Source: Streptococcus sp. CF8_St5-11
GTDB taxonomy: Bacteria; Bacillota; Bacilli; Lactobacillales; Streptococcaceae
DNA: 64,000 bases
Reading direction: 5' to 3'
Assembly: GCF_024295625.1 (NCBI RefSeq)
Contig: NZ_JANCOJ010000002.1
Span: 248,001-312,000 of the forward strand
The notes below the pieces were generated by a model, which saw nothing but the letters and a program-made list of their open reading frames with translations, was not told the DNA's origin and did no database searches. The translations under genes were made by a program, and so were the position numbers. This document shows, piece after piece, positions 25,889-34,280 of this stretch. Every line of letters starts with the position of its first letter. Position 1 is the first letter of the stretch.

Positions 25889-27394
25889 ATGAACAAACGT
25901 GTAAAAATCGTTGCAACTTTGGGTCCTGCGGTAGAAATCCGTGGTGGTAAAAAATTTGGTGAAGATGGATACTGGGCTGAAAACCTTGACGTTGAAGCTT
26001 CAGCACAAAACATTGCTAAATTGATCGAAGCTGGCGCTAACACTTTCCGTTTCAACTTCTCACACGGTGACCACCATGAACAAGGTGAACGTATGGCAAC
26101 TGTTAAACGTGCAGAAGAAATCGCTGGTAAAAAAGTTGGTTTCCTTCTTGATACAAAAGGTCCTGAAATCCGTACTGAATTGTTTGAAGGTGAAGCTAAA
26201 GAGTATTCATACAAAACTGGTGAACGTATCCGCGTTGCTACAAAACAAGGCATCAAATCAACTCGTGATGTTATCGCATTGAACGTTGCTGGTGGACTTG
26301 ACATCTTCGATGACGTTGAAGTTGGACACCAAGTATTGGTTGACGATGGTAAATTGGGTCTTCGTGTTGTAGAAAAAGACGCTGCAAAACGTGAATTTGT
26401 CGTTGAAGTTGAAAATGATGGTATCATCGCTAAACAAAAAGGTGTAAACATCCCTAACACTAAGATTCCTTTCCCAGCACTTGCTGAACGCGATAACGAC
26501 GATATCCGCTTCGGTTTGGAACAAGGTATCAACTTCATCGCGATCTCATTCGTACGTACTGCAAAAGACGTAAATGAAGTTCGTGCAATCTGCGAAGAAA
26601 CTGGTAATGGACACGTTCAATTGTTTGCGAAGATCGAAAACCAACAAGGTATCGATAATTTAGATGAAATCATTGAAGCTGCAGACGGTATTATGATTGC
26701 TCGTGGTGACATGGGTATCGAAGTACCATTTGAAATGGTTCCAGTTTACCAAAAAATGATTATCACTAAAGTGAATGCTGCTGGTAAAGTTGTTATCACT
26801 GCAACAAACATGCTTGAAACAATGACTGAAAAACCACGTGCAACTCGTTCTGAAGTATCTGACGTCTTCAACGCTGTTATCGATGGTACTGATGCTACAA
26901 TGCTTTCAGGTGAATCTGCAAATGGTAAATACCCACTTGAATCAGTTACAACAATGGCTACAATTGACAAGAACGCTCAAACACTTTTGAAAGAATACGG
27001 ACGTTTGAACTCAGATTCATTTGAACGTAACTCTAAGACAGAAGTTATGGCTTCAGCTGTTAAAGATGCTACAAACTCAATGGACATCAAATTGGTTGTA
27101 ACTCTTACTAAGACTGGTCACACAGCACGTTTGATTTCTAAATACCGTCCAAATGCTGATATCTTGGCATTGACATTTGACGAATTGACAGAACGTGGAT
27201 TGATGTTGAACTGGGGTGTTATCCCAATGTTGACAGAAGCTCCATCATCAACTGATGACATGTTTGAAATTGCTGAACGCAAAGCAGTTGAAGCTGGTCT
27301 TGTACAATCTGGTGATGATATCGTTATCGTTGCAGGTGTACCACTTGGTGAAGCAGTTCGTACAAACACAATGCGTATCCGTACAGTACGTTAA
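25889..27394 (+). CDS. pyk: pyruvate kinase
   Basis: 501 residues. Phosphoenolpyruvate plus ADP gives pyruvate plus ATP, the last glycolytic step, activated in streptococci by fructose-1,6-bisphosphate. Motifs: TLGPAVE and NTFRFNFSHGDH near the N-terminus, catalytic FAKIENQQGIDN and MIARGDMGIEVP, and a C-terminal allosteric domain (VTLTKTGHTARLISKYRP). Codon use is highly biased, matching very strong expression. SD AAAGGAG; a G-T-rich terminator follows. Confidence 0.98.
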   Translation: MNKRVKIVATLGPAVEIRGGKKFGEDGYWAENLDVEASAQNIAKLIEAGANTFRFNFSHGDHHEQGERMATVKRAEEIAGKKVGFLLDTKGPEIRTELFEGEAKEYSYKTGERIRVATKQGIKSTRDVIALNVAGGLDIFDDVEVGHQVLVDDGKLGLRVVEKDAAKREFVVEVENDGIIAKQKGVNIPNTKIPFPALAERDNDDIRFGLEQGINFIAISFVRTAKDVNEVRAICEETGNGHVQLFAKIENQQGIDNLDEIIEAADGIMIARGDMGIEVPFEMVPVYQKMIITKVNAAGKVVITATNMLETMTEKPRATRSEVSDVFNAVIDGTDATMLSGESANGKYPLESVTTMATIDKNAQTLLKEYGRLNSDSFERNSKTEVMASAVKDATNSMDIKLVVTLTKTGHTARLISKYRPNADILALTFDELTERGLMLNWGVIPMLTEAPSSTDDMFEIAERKAVEAGLVQSGDDIVIVAGVPLGEAVRTNTMRIRTVR

Positions 27395-27414
27395 TAGACA
27401 ATTATATCTGAAAG

Positions 27415-27457
27415 CCTTGCTGGTTGGTCCGAAAGGATCGGCCGCGAGGTTTTTCTT
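27415..27457 (+). terminator. terminator of pfkA-pyk
   Basis: CCTTGCTGGTTGGTCC, loop GAAA, GGATCGGCCGCGAGG then TTTTTC. It is a long stem with several G-T pairs and a stable GAAA loop. Confidence 0.82.
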
Positions 27458-27526
27458 TTTCTTCTGGTTTGTGTTGATAAGAATTCTCACTAATGCTTAC
27501 TTTCTCTTTTTTAAAGATCAAAAACA

Positions 27527-27535
27527 TGGTATAAT
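27527..27535 (+). promoter_or_regulatory. extended -10 promoter of signal-peptidase-like gene
   Basis: TGGTATAAT, 25 bases before the start codon; a T-rich -35 region only. Confidence 0.7.
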
Positions 27536-27559
27536 AAATAAAAAGGAAGGGAGACATAC

Positions 27560-28120
27560 ATGCCAAGGAGAGATTTAATTAGAAATGTCATCATTGTTGG
27601 TGTACTGGTTTTGGCACTGATTTTGCTTCGAATCTTTGTATTTCATCCATTTAGTATCAATGATAAGATGGCCAATGCTTCTGTGAAAACTGGAGATCTT
27701 GTGGTAGCGACTAGAAATGCTCAGGTAGATCGCAGTGATTTAGTCTTATACAAGGTCGGTGGAAAAGAATACCTTGGACGTGTTATTGCCAAAGAAAACG
27801 ACGAAGTCAGCTACGTAGATGACGTCCTCTATTTGAATGGACAGGCAACACCAGAACCTTACCTAAATAAAATGCTGAATAAACACTTGGCGGCTCCAAC
27901 GAGTAATGGGTATTATACGGATGATTTCTTCTTATCAGAGTTAAAGGGAACCAAGGCTGGCCGCGTACCATCGGATACTTACTTGGTTTTAAATGATAAC
28001 CGTGGGGATACAGAAGATAGTCGGGAATTTGGGTATATCCATAAAAATCAGATCGAAGGAGTTGTCAATCTCCGCCTCTACCCCCTCAATAAATTTGGAT
28101 TTATAAAAGTTGAAGAATAG
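27560..28120 (+). CDS. signal peptidase I-like protein lacking the Ser-Lys dyad
   Basis: 186 residues. An N-terminal membrane anchor (about 9-28) precedes an extracellular S26-type domain. Conserved boxes are recognisable: box B HPFSINDKMANASVKTGD (29-46), box D EYLGRVIAKENDEVSYVDDVLYLNG, box E LNDNRGDTEDSREFGYI. Yet the catalytic Ser of box B (normally SMxPT) aligns with Lys36 (KMANA) and the general-base Lys of box D (normally YxKR) aligns with Gly73 (YLGR). SipA of streptococcal pilus islands likewise lacks both residues. It is therefore probably not a standard peptidase but a SipA-like chaperone or adaptor. It has its own promoter and terminator, and no pilus genes are nearby. Confidence 0.82.
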   Translation: MPRRDLIRNVIIVGVLVLALILLRIFVFHPFSINDKMANASVKTGDLVVATRNAQVDRSDLVLYKVGGKEYLGRVIAKENDEVSYVDDVLYLNGQATPEPYLNKMLNKHLAAPTSNGYYTDDFFLSELKGTKAGRVPSDTYLVLNDNRGDTEDSREFGYIHKNQIEGVVNLRLYPLNKFGFIKVEE

Positions 28121-28138
28121 CCGAAAGGCTATTTTTTC
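28117..28138 (+). terminator. terminator of signal-peptidase-like gene
   Basis: ATAGCC, loop GAAA, GGCTAT followed by TTTTTC; the left arm includes the stop codon. Confidence 0.9.
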
Positions 28139-28146
28139 TTACAAAA

Positions 28147-28180
28147 AAACTACTGCAAAAAAGAATTGCAGTAGCTTTTT
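28147..28180. terminator. bidirectional terminator, mainly for mntE
   Basis: CTACTGCAA (28150-28158) pairs with TTGCAGTAG (28166-28174), with A-run before and T-run after, so it works on both strands. Confidence 0.85.
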
Positions 28181-28207
28181 ATTCTGGTTAGATTGAGGTA
28201 GAGGGTT

Positions 28208-29401
28208 CTATTTTTTCTGTTTACTGGTAATTTGGTGAAAGACCTTTTGCCAGTGTTCATGACGCCGCCAGAGACTGGTATGGATCTGGTCATTTAACTC
28301 ATAGCGAATCAATTTGGTCTTTTGACTGATAGATTCAATTTCGAAATTCTTAAAGGGAATTTGATGTTCTTCCTGCAAACGGACCAGGTCCTCTTTGTGG
28401 CTTTCTTGGCCATACTCATTGATGAGGGTGAAGTTGTCTGCTAGGAGGGTTTGGTATTCCTGCTGAGCCTGCAAGCGTTCCTCATAGGTCTTTAATTTGA
28501 GAAGGACATTGTCCAGAATCTCATCTTCAGGGATAGAACTTGGCTCCACATGGACATCGATATCAAAGACGCCAAACTGTTCCTTGAGAAGGCGCTCGAC
28601 CTCTTCGGTAATAGCATGGCTCTCATAAACAGAGAGGTCTGGATTCATTTCGATGACGACATCTAGGTAAATGTTGCTTCCGTAAGTCCGTCCCCGTTGG
28701 GATTTGACCCGGCTGACCTTTGGCAATTCCAGAATAGCCGCCTTGTATTTATCCAGGAGACTTTCATCAAAACCATCGGAGAGGCTGAAGGAGGATTCAA
28801 TGAAAATGTCGTAGGCAGTTTTTAGGATAAAGAAGGTAATAACGATGGCCACTAATTGGTCCACAATCGGATAGTTAAGAGCACTAGCTCCAATCGCAAC
28901 AGAGGTTCCTAAAGAAGTGACCACGTCAGACAGGTTGTCTTTGGCAGCTGCCTTGAGGGCCTTGGATTGAGCTTTCTTAGCTAAAGTCCGGTTATAAAGA
29001 TAGACCGCAAACATGACAAGGGCTGAAACCACTCCGACACCAGCACCGAGTGGATCAATGCTAACTGTTTCATTGCTGAAGATCTTTTGGAGGGTATCGC
29101 GTAAGACATCAAAACCAACATAAAACATAATGATGGAGGTGACTAGGCTTGCTAGATCCTCAATTTTCCAGTGACCAAATTTGTGATCGCGGTCAGCAGG
29201 TTGGCGAGCAAGACGAATCCCGATGAGCAGGGCAGCATTGCTGATGATATCAGATAAGTTGTTAAATCCATCGGCTACCAAACTGGATGAATGAAGTAGA
29301 TGGCCGGTAGCCAATTTTACTGAAGAGAGCAATAAATAGGCTAGAATACTAATGATAGCACCACGTTCGGCCAGTTTTAAGTTACTGTATGGTTTTTCCA
29401 A
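28208..29401 (-). CDS. mntE: manganese exporter MntE (cation diffusion facilitator)
   Basis: 397 residues. Six membrane helices fill the first about 210 residues with CDF metal motifs (SLVADGFNNLSDIISN; HKFGHWKIEDLASL), then a cytoplasmic dimerisation domain (SRVKSQRGRTYGSNIYLDVVIEMNPDLSVYESH) and an extra C-terminal domain of about 100 residues. The sequence follows pneumococcal MntE closely along its length as I remember that family, hence the Mn(II) export call. It protects against manganese overload and affects oxidative-stress balance. Single-gene unit on the minus strand. Confidence 0.9.
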   Translation of the reverse strand: MEKPYSNLKLAERGAIISILAYLLLSSVKLATGHLLHSSSLVADGFNNLSDIISNAALLIGIRLARQPADRDHKFGHWKIEDLASLVTSIIMFYVGFDVLRDTLQKIFSNETVSIDPLGAGVGVVSALVMFAVYLYNRTLAKKAQSKALKAAAKDNLSDVVTSLGTSVAIGASALNYPIVDQLVAIVITFFILKTAYDIFIESSFSLSDGFDESLLDKYKAAILELPKVSRVKSQRGRTYGSNIYLDVVIEMNPDLSVYESHAITEEVERLLKEQFGVFDIDVHVEPSSIPEDEILDNVLLKLKTYEERLQAQQEYQTLLADNFTLINEYGQESHKEDLVRLQEEHQIPFKNFEIESISQKTKLIRYELNDQIHTSLWRRHEHWQKVFHQITSKQKK

Positions 29402-29515
29402 AATTTCCTCCTACAACCTCGGATATGAACCTGTTTTCTTTAAGCTACTATTATATCGTTTTTGGAAGGGAAATTCAAATGAGTCCTTTTTTAAAAGAAG
29501 CTAGACCGGTTTTTG

Positions 29516-29524
29516 TGGTATAAT
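29516..29524 (+). promoter_or_regulatory. extended -10 promoter of pcrA
   Basis: TGGTATAAT, 29 bases before the start codon; -35 not convincing. Confidence 0.72.
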
Positions 29525-29553
29525 AGAACGATTGAATGAATGAGGAGTATGAG

Positions 29554-31839
29554 ATGAATCCTTTATTGAATGGTATGAATGATCGCCAAGCAGAGGCGGT
29601 CCAAACGACGGAAGGTCCCCTCTTGATCATGGCGGGGGCTGGTTCGGGTAAGACACGTGTCTTGACCCACCGCATCGCTTACTTGATCGATGAAAAAATG
29701 GTCAATCCTTGGAATATTTTGGCCATTACCTTTACCAATAAAGCCGCTCGGGAGATGAAGGAGCGGGCGTATCAGTTGAATCCAGCCACCCAAGATTGCT
29801 TGATCGCCACCTTCCACTCCATGTGTGTGCGTATCCTTCGACGCGATGCGGATCACATTGGTTACAATCGTAACTTTACCATTGTTGATCCAGGTGAGCA
29901 ACGAACACTGATGAAACGTATTCTCAAGCAGTTAAACTTGGATCCTAAGAAATGGAATGAACGAACCATTTTGGGAACTATTTCCAATGCCAAGAATGAC
30001 TTAATTGATGAAGTGGCTTATGCCGCCCAAGCGGGGGATATGTACACCCAGATCGTCGCCAAGTGTTATGAGGCTTACCAAAAGGAACTCCGTCAGTCAG
30101 AAGCGGTGGACTTTGATGATTTGATCATGCTGACCTTGCGTCTCTTTGATCAGCATCCAGATGTGCTGACCTATTACCAGCAGAAGTTCCAATACATCCA
30201 CGTAGACGAGTATCAAGATACCAACCATGCACAATACCAGTTGGTCAAACTCTTGGCTTCACGCTTTAAAAATATCTGTGTCGTTGGGGATGCGGACCAG
30301 TCTATTTATGGCTGGCGGGGAGCAGATATGCAGAATATCCTGGACTTTGAGAAGGATTATAAGGAAGCTAAGGTCGTCCTCCTAGAAGAGAATTATCGCT
30401 CGACCAAGACGATCTTGCAAGCAGCCAATGATGTCATCAAAAACAATCGCCACCGTCGTCCGAAGAATCTCTGGACACAAAATGAAGACGGGGAAGAGAT
30501 TGTATATTACCGGGCTAATGACGAGCAGGATGAAGCGGTCTTTGTTGCCAAAACCATTGAAGAGCTCAGTCGGGAAGCTGGCTATAAGCATCGTGATTTT
30601 GCGGTTCTCTACCGGACCAATGCCCAGTCACGTACCATTGAAGAAGCCTTGCTCAAGTCCAACATTCCCTACACTATGGTGGGGGGCACCAAATTCTACA
30701 GCCGGAAGGAAATTCGGGATGTCATTGCTTATCTGAACTTGATTGCCAACCTCAGTGACAATATTAGTTTTGAGCGCATCATCAATGAACCCAAGCGGGG
30801 AATCGGGCCAGGTACAGTGGATAAGATTCGTGACTTTGCCCAAATGCAAGAGTCTTCACTCCTGGATGCTTCAGCCAATATCATGCTCTCAGGCATCAAA
30901 GGAAAGGCAGCCCAAGCCATCTGGGACTTTGCCAATCTCATTCTTGATTTGAGAGAAAGATTGGACCAGCTGACCATTACAGAATTGGTCGAAGAAGTCC
31001 TTGACAAGACGGGTTATATGACAGCCTTAACCAATCAGGGGAATTTGGAAAGTCAGGCCCGTATCGAGAATATCCAAGAGTTCCTGTCTGTTACCAAGAA
31101 TTTTGATGAAAACGGGGAAACCGTCGAAGACGAAACAGGTGTGGAAACCTTGAGTCGTTTCTTGAACGATTTGGCTTTGATTGCCGATACAGATGATGGG
31201 GCGCAAGAAACTTCTGAAGTCACCTTGATGACTCTTCATGCGGCTAAGGGATTGGAGTTCCCAGTCGTCTTCTTGATTGGAATGGAAGAAAATGTCTTTC
31301 CTCTTAGTCGTGCAGCAGAGGATCCAGACGAGTTGGAAGAAGAGCGTCGCCTAGCTTATGTAGGGATCACGCGGGCAGAGAAGGTTCTCTTCTTGACAAA
31401 TGCCAACTCGCGTTTGCTCTTTGGACGGACCAGCTACAACCGGCCAACGCGTTTCATCAATGAAATTAGCTCGGATTTATTGACTTACCAAGGATTAGCC
31501 CGTCCAGTCAACACTAGCTATAAGGCTTCTTATAGCAATGGAGGCGGAACGACCTTTGGAAAAGGCATGAGCCTGTCACAAGCCCTTCAAGAGCGCAAGA
31601 GACAAGCAGCCCCAAGTGCTCTCACGTCATCAAGCCTCCCCTTTGGCAATAGTAACCGAGATGCTGCTAAAGAAAGCGTCGCTTGGTCTATTGGCGACAT
31701 TGCCATTCACAAGAAGTGGGGCGAAGGAACTGTTCTAGAAGTCTCTGGTAGTGGTAGTACCCAAGAGCTCAAGATCAACTTCCCAGAAGTGGGTCTCAAA
31801 AAACTCTTGGCCAGTGTCGCTCCGATTGAAAAGAAATAA
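29554..31839 (+). CDS. pcrA: ATP-dependent DNA helicase PcrA (UvrD/Rep)
   Basis: 761 residues from ATG 29554 after TGAGGAG; the earlier in-frame ATG at 29536 lacks an SD. Superfamily 1A 3'-5' helicase for repair, plasmid rolling-circle replication and removal of RecA. Motifs in order: Walker [16 protein letters not shown] (Walker B), [13 protein letters not shown] (motif III), LEENYRST (IV), [12 protein letters not shown] (V), [14 protein letters not shown] (VI). The C-terminal tudor-like RNA polymerase-binding region ([22 protein letters not shown]) is intact. Confidence 0.97.
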   Translation: MNPLLNGMNDRQAEAVQTTEGPLLIMAGAGSGKTRVLTHRIAYLIDEKMVNPWNILAITFTNKAAREMKERAYQLNPATQDCLIATFHSMCVRILRRDADHIGYNRNFTIVDPGEQRTLMKRILKQLNLDPKKWNERTILGTISNAKNDLIDEVAYAAQAGDMYTQIVAKCYEAYQKELRQSEAVDFDDLIMLTLRLFDQHPDVLTYYQQKFQYIHVDEYQDTNHAQYQLVKLLASRFKNICVVGDADQSIYGWRGADMQNILDFEKDYKEAKVVLLEENYRSTKTILQAANDVIKNNRHRRPKNLWTQNEDGEEIVYYRANDEQDEAVFVAKTIEELSREAGYKHRDFAVLYRTNAQSRTIEEALLKSNIPYTMVGGTKFYSRKEIRDVIAYLNLIANLSDNISFERIINEPKRGIGPGTVDKIRDFAQMQESSLLDASANIMLSGIKGKAAQAIWDFANLILDLRERLDQLTITELVEEVLDKTGYMTALTNQGNLESQARIENIQEFLSVTKNFDENGETVEDETGVETLSRFLNDLALIADTDDGAQETSEVTLMTLHAAKGLEFPVVFLIGMEENVFPLSRAAEDPDELEEERRLAYVGITRAEKVLFLTNANSRLLFGRTSYNRPTRFINEISSDLLTYQGLARPVNTSYKASYSNGGGTTFGKGMSLSQALQERKRQAAPSALTSSSLPFGNSNRDAAKESVAWSIGDIAIHKKWGEGTVLEVSGSGSTQELKINFPEVGLKKLLASVAPIEKK

Positions 31840-31846
31840 ACTAAAG

Positions 31847-31877
31847 CCAGTAAGCTAAGCTTGCTGGTTTTGTCCTT
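31847..31877 (+). terminator. terminator of pcrA
   Basis: CCAGTAAGC, loop TAA, GCTTGCTGG then TTTTGTCCTTTT: a 9-bp stem with one G-T pair. Confidence 0.85.
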
Positions 31878-31882
31878 TTATC

Positions 31883-32016
31883 AACTTCCCTTAGGTGAGG
31901 GCGGACGGTAGCGACTCCCTTTGGGATTCCATACCTTAGATTTGAGCCTTCCGTCTCAAATCTACCGAGCAGCAGAAACAAATTTGTTTCTACTGCTTTT
32001 CTCACGGCGGGAAGTT
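31883..32016 (+). ncRNA. structured RNA candidate, copy 2
   Basis: Same architecture as 13776-13914. P1 AACTTCCC (31883-31890) pairs with GGGAAGTT (32009-32016). P2 GTGAG (31895) pairs with CTCAC (32001). P3 is GGTA (31907) with TACC (31932), enclosing GACTCCC-TTT-GGGATTC (31913-31929). P4 is TAGATTTGAG with CTCAAATCTA around loop CCTTCCGT (31937-31964). P5 (31968-31997) is a 14-bp stem with one mismatch. Most P3-P5 pairs differ from copy 1 yet still pair (GTCA/TGAC against GGTA/TACC). Unpaired CGGACG, AGCGA, TTCCAT and CCGAG are identical. It fills most of the 328-base gap between pcrA and the DUF2130 gene; the remainder holds the pcrA terminator and the next promoter. Confidence 0.72.
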
Positions 32017-32130
32017 TTAATGGTCATTGTTCTTCTTTCTTAAATTCTCTCATTTACTCTATTCACTGTCATAAACTAGGGAAATAGTAGGAGCAAGCCT
32101 CGTTTGTTGGTTTTGATTTTACTGGTGGCA

Positions 32131-32139
32131 TGATATAAT
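32131..32139 (+). promoter_or_regulatory. extended -10 promoter of DUF2130 gene
   Basis: TGATATAAT (TGn plus TATAAT) about 28 bases before the start, with T-rich TTTTGA at a -35-like distance. Confidence 0.72.
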
Positions 32140-32167
32140 ATACTAAGAATAGAGAAAGAGGCATGCT

Positions 32168-33442
32168 ATGAACGAAATCAAGTGCCCCAACTGTGGGGAA
32201 GTCTTTACAGTCAATGAAAGTCAATACAGCGAACTCTTGTCACAGGTACGGACAGCTGAGTTTGACAAGGAAATTCATGAGCGGATTCGACAAGAGTTGG
32301 CTTTAGCTGAGCAAAAGGCCCTTAATGAGCAACAAGAGAAGTTAGCTAAGAAGGACCAAGAAATTGCCCAATTACAGAACCAAATTCAACAGTTTGATAC
32401 CGAAAAAGAATTGGCCAAAAAAGAGGTGGAGCAAACAGCTAGCCAAAGCCTGCTAGAGAAAGAAAAAGAAGTGCAAGCACTGGAAAATCAGTTGGCCACC
32501 TTGCGCTTGGAGCATGAGAATCAACTGCAAAAGACGCTTTCTAATTTGGAGAAGGAGCGTGATCAGGTACAAAACCAATTGCTCCTTCAAGAGAAGGAAA
32601 ACGAACTGTCCCTAGCTTCTGTCAAGCAAAACTACGAAGCCCAGCTTAAGGCAGCCAATGAACAGGTCGAGTTCTACAAGAATTTTAAGGCCCAACAGTC
32701 GACCAAGGCCATCGGGGAAAGTCTGGAACAGTATGCGGAAAGTGAATTCAACAAAGTTCGCAGTTTTGCCTTTCCAAATGCCTATTTTGAAAAGGACAAC
32801 AAGGTCTCTGCACGTGGGTCTAAAGGCGACTTTATCTTCCGCGAGTGCGATGAAAATGGGGTGGAGATTATCTCCATCATGTTTGAGATGAAGAATGAAG
32901 CTGATGGGACAGAGAAGAAGCATAAGAATGCGGATTTCTACAAGGAGTTGGACAAGGATCGTCGGGAGAAGAACTGTGAGTATGCAGTTTTAGTGACCAT
33001 GCTTGAAGCAGATAACGATTACTTCAACACAGGTATTGTCGATGTCAGCCACGAGTATGAGAAGATGTATGTCGTCCGTCCTCAGTTCTTTATCCAGATC
33101 ATTGGACTCCTGCGCAATGCGGCCCTTAATTCCCTTAAATACAAGCAGGAATTGGCGCTTGTCCGTGAACAAAACATTGACATCACTCATTTTGAAGAAG
33201 ACCTGGATGCTTTCAAAGTTGCCTTTGCTAAGAACTACAATTCGGCTTCTGTCAACTTTGGCAAGGCCATCGATGAAATCGACAAAGCCATCAAGCGGAT
33301 GGAAGAAGTCAAGAAGTTCTTGACTACATCAGAAAACCAACTCCGTCTCGCTAACAACAAGTTGGATGATGTTTCTGTCAAAAAATTGACTCGGAAGAAT
33401 CCAACCATGAAGGCTAAATTTGATGCTCTGAAAGGAGAATAA
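32168..33442 (+). CDS. DUF2130 protein (zinc ribbon plus coiled coil)
   Basis: 424 residues. The N-terminus carries a two-Cys half ribbon (CPNCGEVF at 5-12). A long coiled coil runs from about 30 to 165, rich in Gln, Glu, Lys and Leu heptads. A globular DUF2130 domain follows (about 180-350: KGDFIFRECDENGVEIISIMFEMKNE; EKKHKNADFYKELDKDRREKNCEYAVLVTML), with E..K nuclease-like spacing reminiscent of RmuC or PD-(D/E)XK folds. Function is not established; a DNA-related role is inference. The alpha/beta hydrolase gene starts three bases after its stop. Confidence 0.85.
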   Translation: MNEIKCPNCGEVFTVNESQYSELLSQVRTAEFDKEIHERIRQELALAEQKALNEQQEKLAKKDQEIAQLQNQIQQFDTEKELAKKEVEQTASQSLLEKEKEVQALENQLATLRLEHENQLQKTLSNLEKERDQVQNQLLLQEKENELSLASVKQNYEAQLKAANEQVEFYKNFKAQQSTKAIGESLEQYAESEFNKVRSFAFPNAYFEKDNKVSARGSKGDFIFRECDENGVEIISIMFEMKNEADGTEKKHKNADFYKELDKDRREKNCEYAVLVTMLEADNDYFNTGIVDVSHEYEKMYVVRPQFFIQIIGLLRNAALNSLKYKQELALVREQNIDITHFEEDLDAFKVAFAKNYNSASVNFGKAIDEIDKAIKRMEEVKKFLTTSENQLRLANNKLDDVSVKKLTRKNPTMKAKFDALKGE

Positions 33443-33445
33443 TCT

Positions 33446-34246
33446 TTGTATTCAGCTAAGAACGCTACCTTGTCCATGAATGGGAAAACCATGGACTATG
33501 TGACATTTGGAAAAGGAAAGGACCCTCTAGTAATTATACCAGGCTTGGGGGATGGATTGCAGACCGTTAAAGGAAAGGCACAGCTCTTTTCTCTCTCGTA
33601 TCGTCTACTTGCTAAGCGATATAAAATCTATGTTTTTTCTCGAATCAATGAGTTGAGACAGGGCTATACGACGCGGGATATGGCAGCAGATGTAGCAGAA
33701 GCAATGGAGACACTAAACATAGATACAGCCTATGTCATGGGGATTTCACAAGGTGGAATGATTGCCCAATGGTTGGTGGTAGATTTCCCTGAAAAGGTTC
33801 AAAAGCTCATCTTAGCCGTGACTACTGCAAAACCTAGTCAACTTGCTAGAGAGCGAATTGAGCATTGGCAAAAGCTTAGTCAATCTGGAACTTTTAGAGA
33901 CCTCATGCTGGATATTGCAAAGCATTCTTACACGCAAAAGAGTTATCAAAAGTGGCGGTTGCTTTATAATATTATGGGTCGCTTGGGGCGAATCAAAGAT
34001 GAAAATAGAATAGCCATTCAGTCTCAGTCTTGCCTGGAACATAATAGCCTTGAGGTCTTAAAAGAAATTCAGTGTCCAACCTTGGTCCTTGGTGCGCTTG
34101 AAGATGATGTGATTGGTGTGGACGGATCCAAGGAACTAGCAAAAGCGATTTCGGGTTGTCAACTCCTCATTCTTAAGCATTCTGGGCATGCTCTTTATGA
34201 AGAAAATAAAGTATTTCAAGAGGCTGTCTGTGAATTCTTAAATTAA
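33446..34246 (+). CDS. alpha/beta hydrolase
   Basis: 266 residues beginning at TTG 33446; AAAGGAG nine bases upstream decides the start, and no ATG is as well placed. Alpha/beta-hydrolase fold: oxyanion region IIPGLGDG, nucleophile elbow GISQGG (Ser about 101), acid in LGALEDDVIG and His in LKHSGHALYEE near the C-terminus. No signal peptide, so cytosolic. Substrate unknown; esterase or lipase-like enzymes of this size are common in streptococci. It is in one unit with the DUF2130 gene. Confidence 0.85.
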   Translation: MYSAKNATLSMNGKTMDYVTFGKGKDPLVIIPGLGDGLQTVKGKAQLFSLSYRLLAKRYKIYVFSRINELRQGYTTRDMAADVAEAMETLNIDTAYVMGISQGGMIAQWLVVDFPEKVQKLILAVTTAKPSQLARERIEHWQKLSQSGTFRDLMLDIAKHSYTQKSYQKWRLLYNIMGRLGRIKDENRIAIQSQSCLEHNSLEVLKEIQCPTLVLGALEDDVIGVDGSKELAKAISGCQLLILKHSGHALYEENKVFQEAVCEFLN

Positions 34247-34273
34247 AAAAAGCTGGAATTTTCCAGCTTTTTT
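34246..34273. terminator. bidirectional terminator
   Basis: AAAAAAGCTGGAA, loop TT, TTCCAGCTTTTTT; it serves both the hydrolase gene and the convergent flavoprotein gene. Confidence 0.9.
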
Positions 34274-34280
34274 ATGTTAG

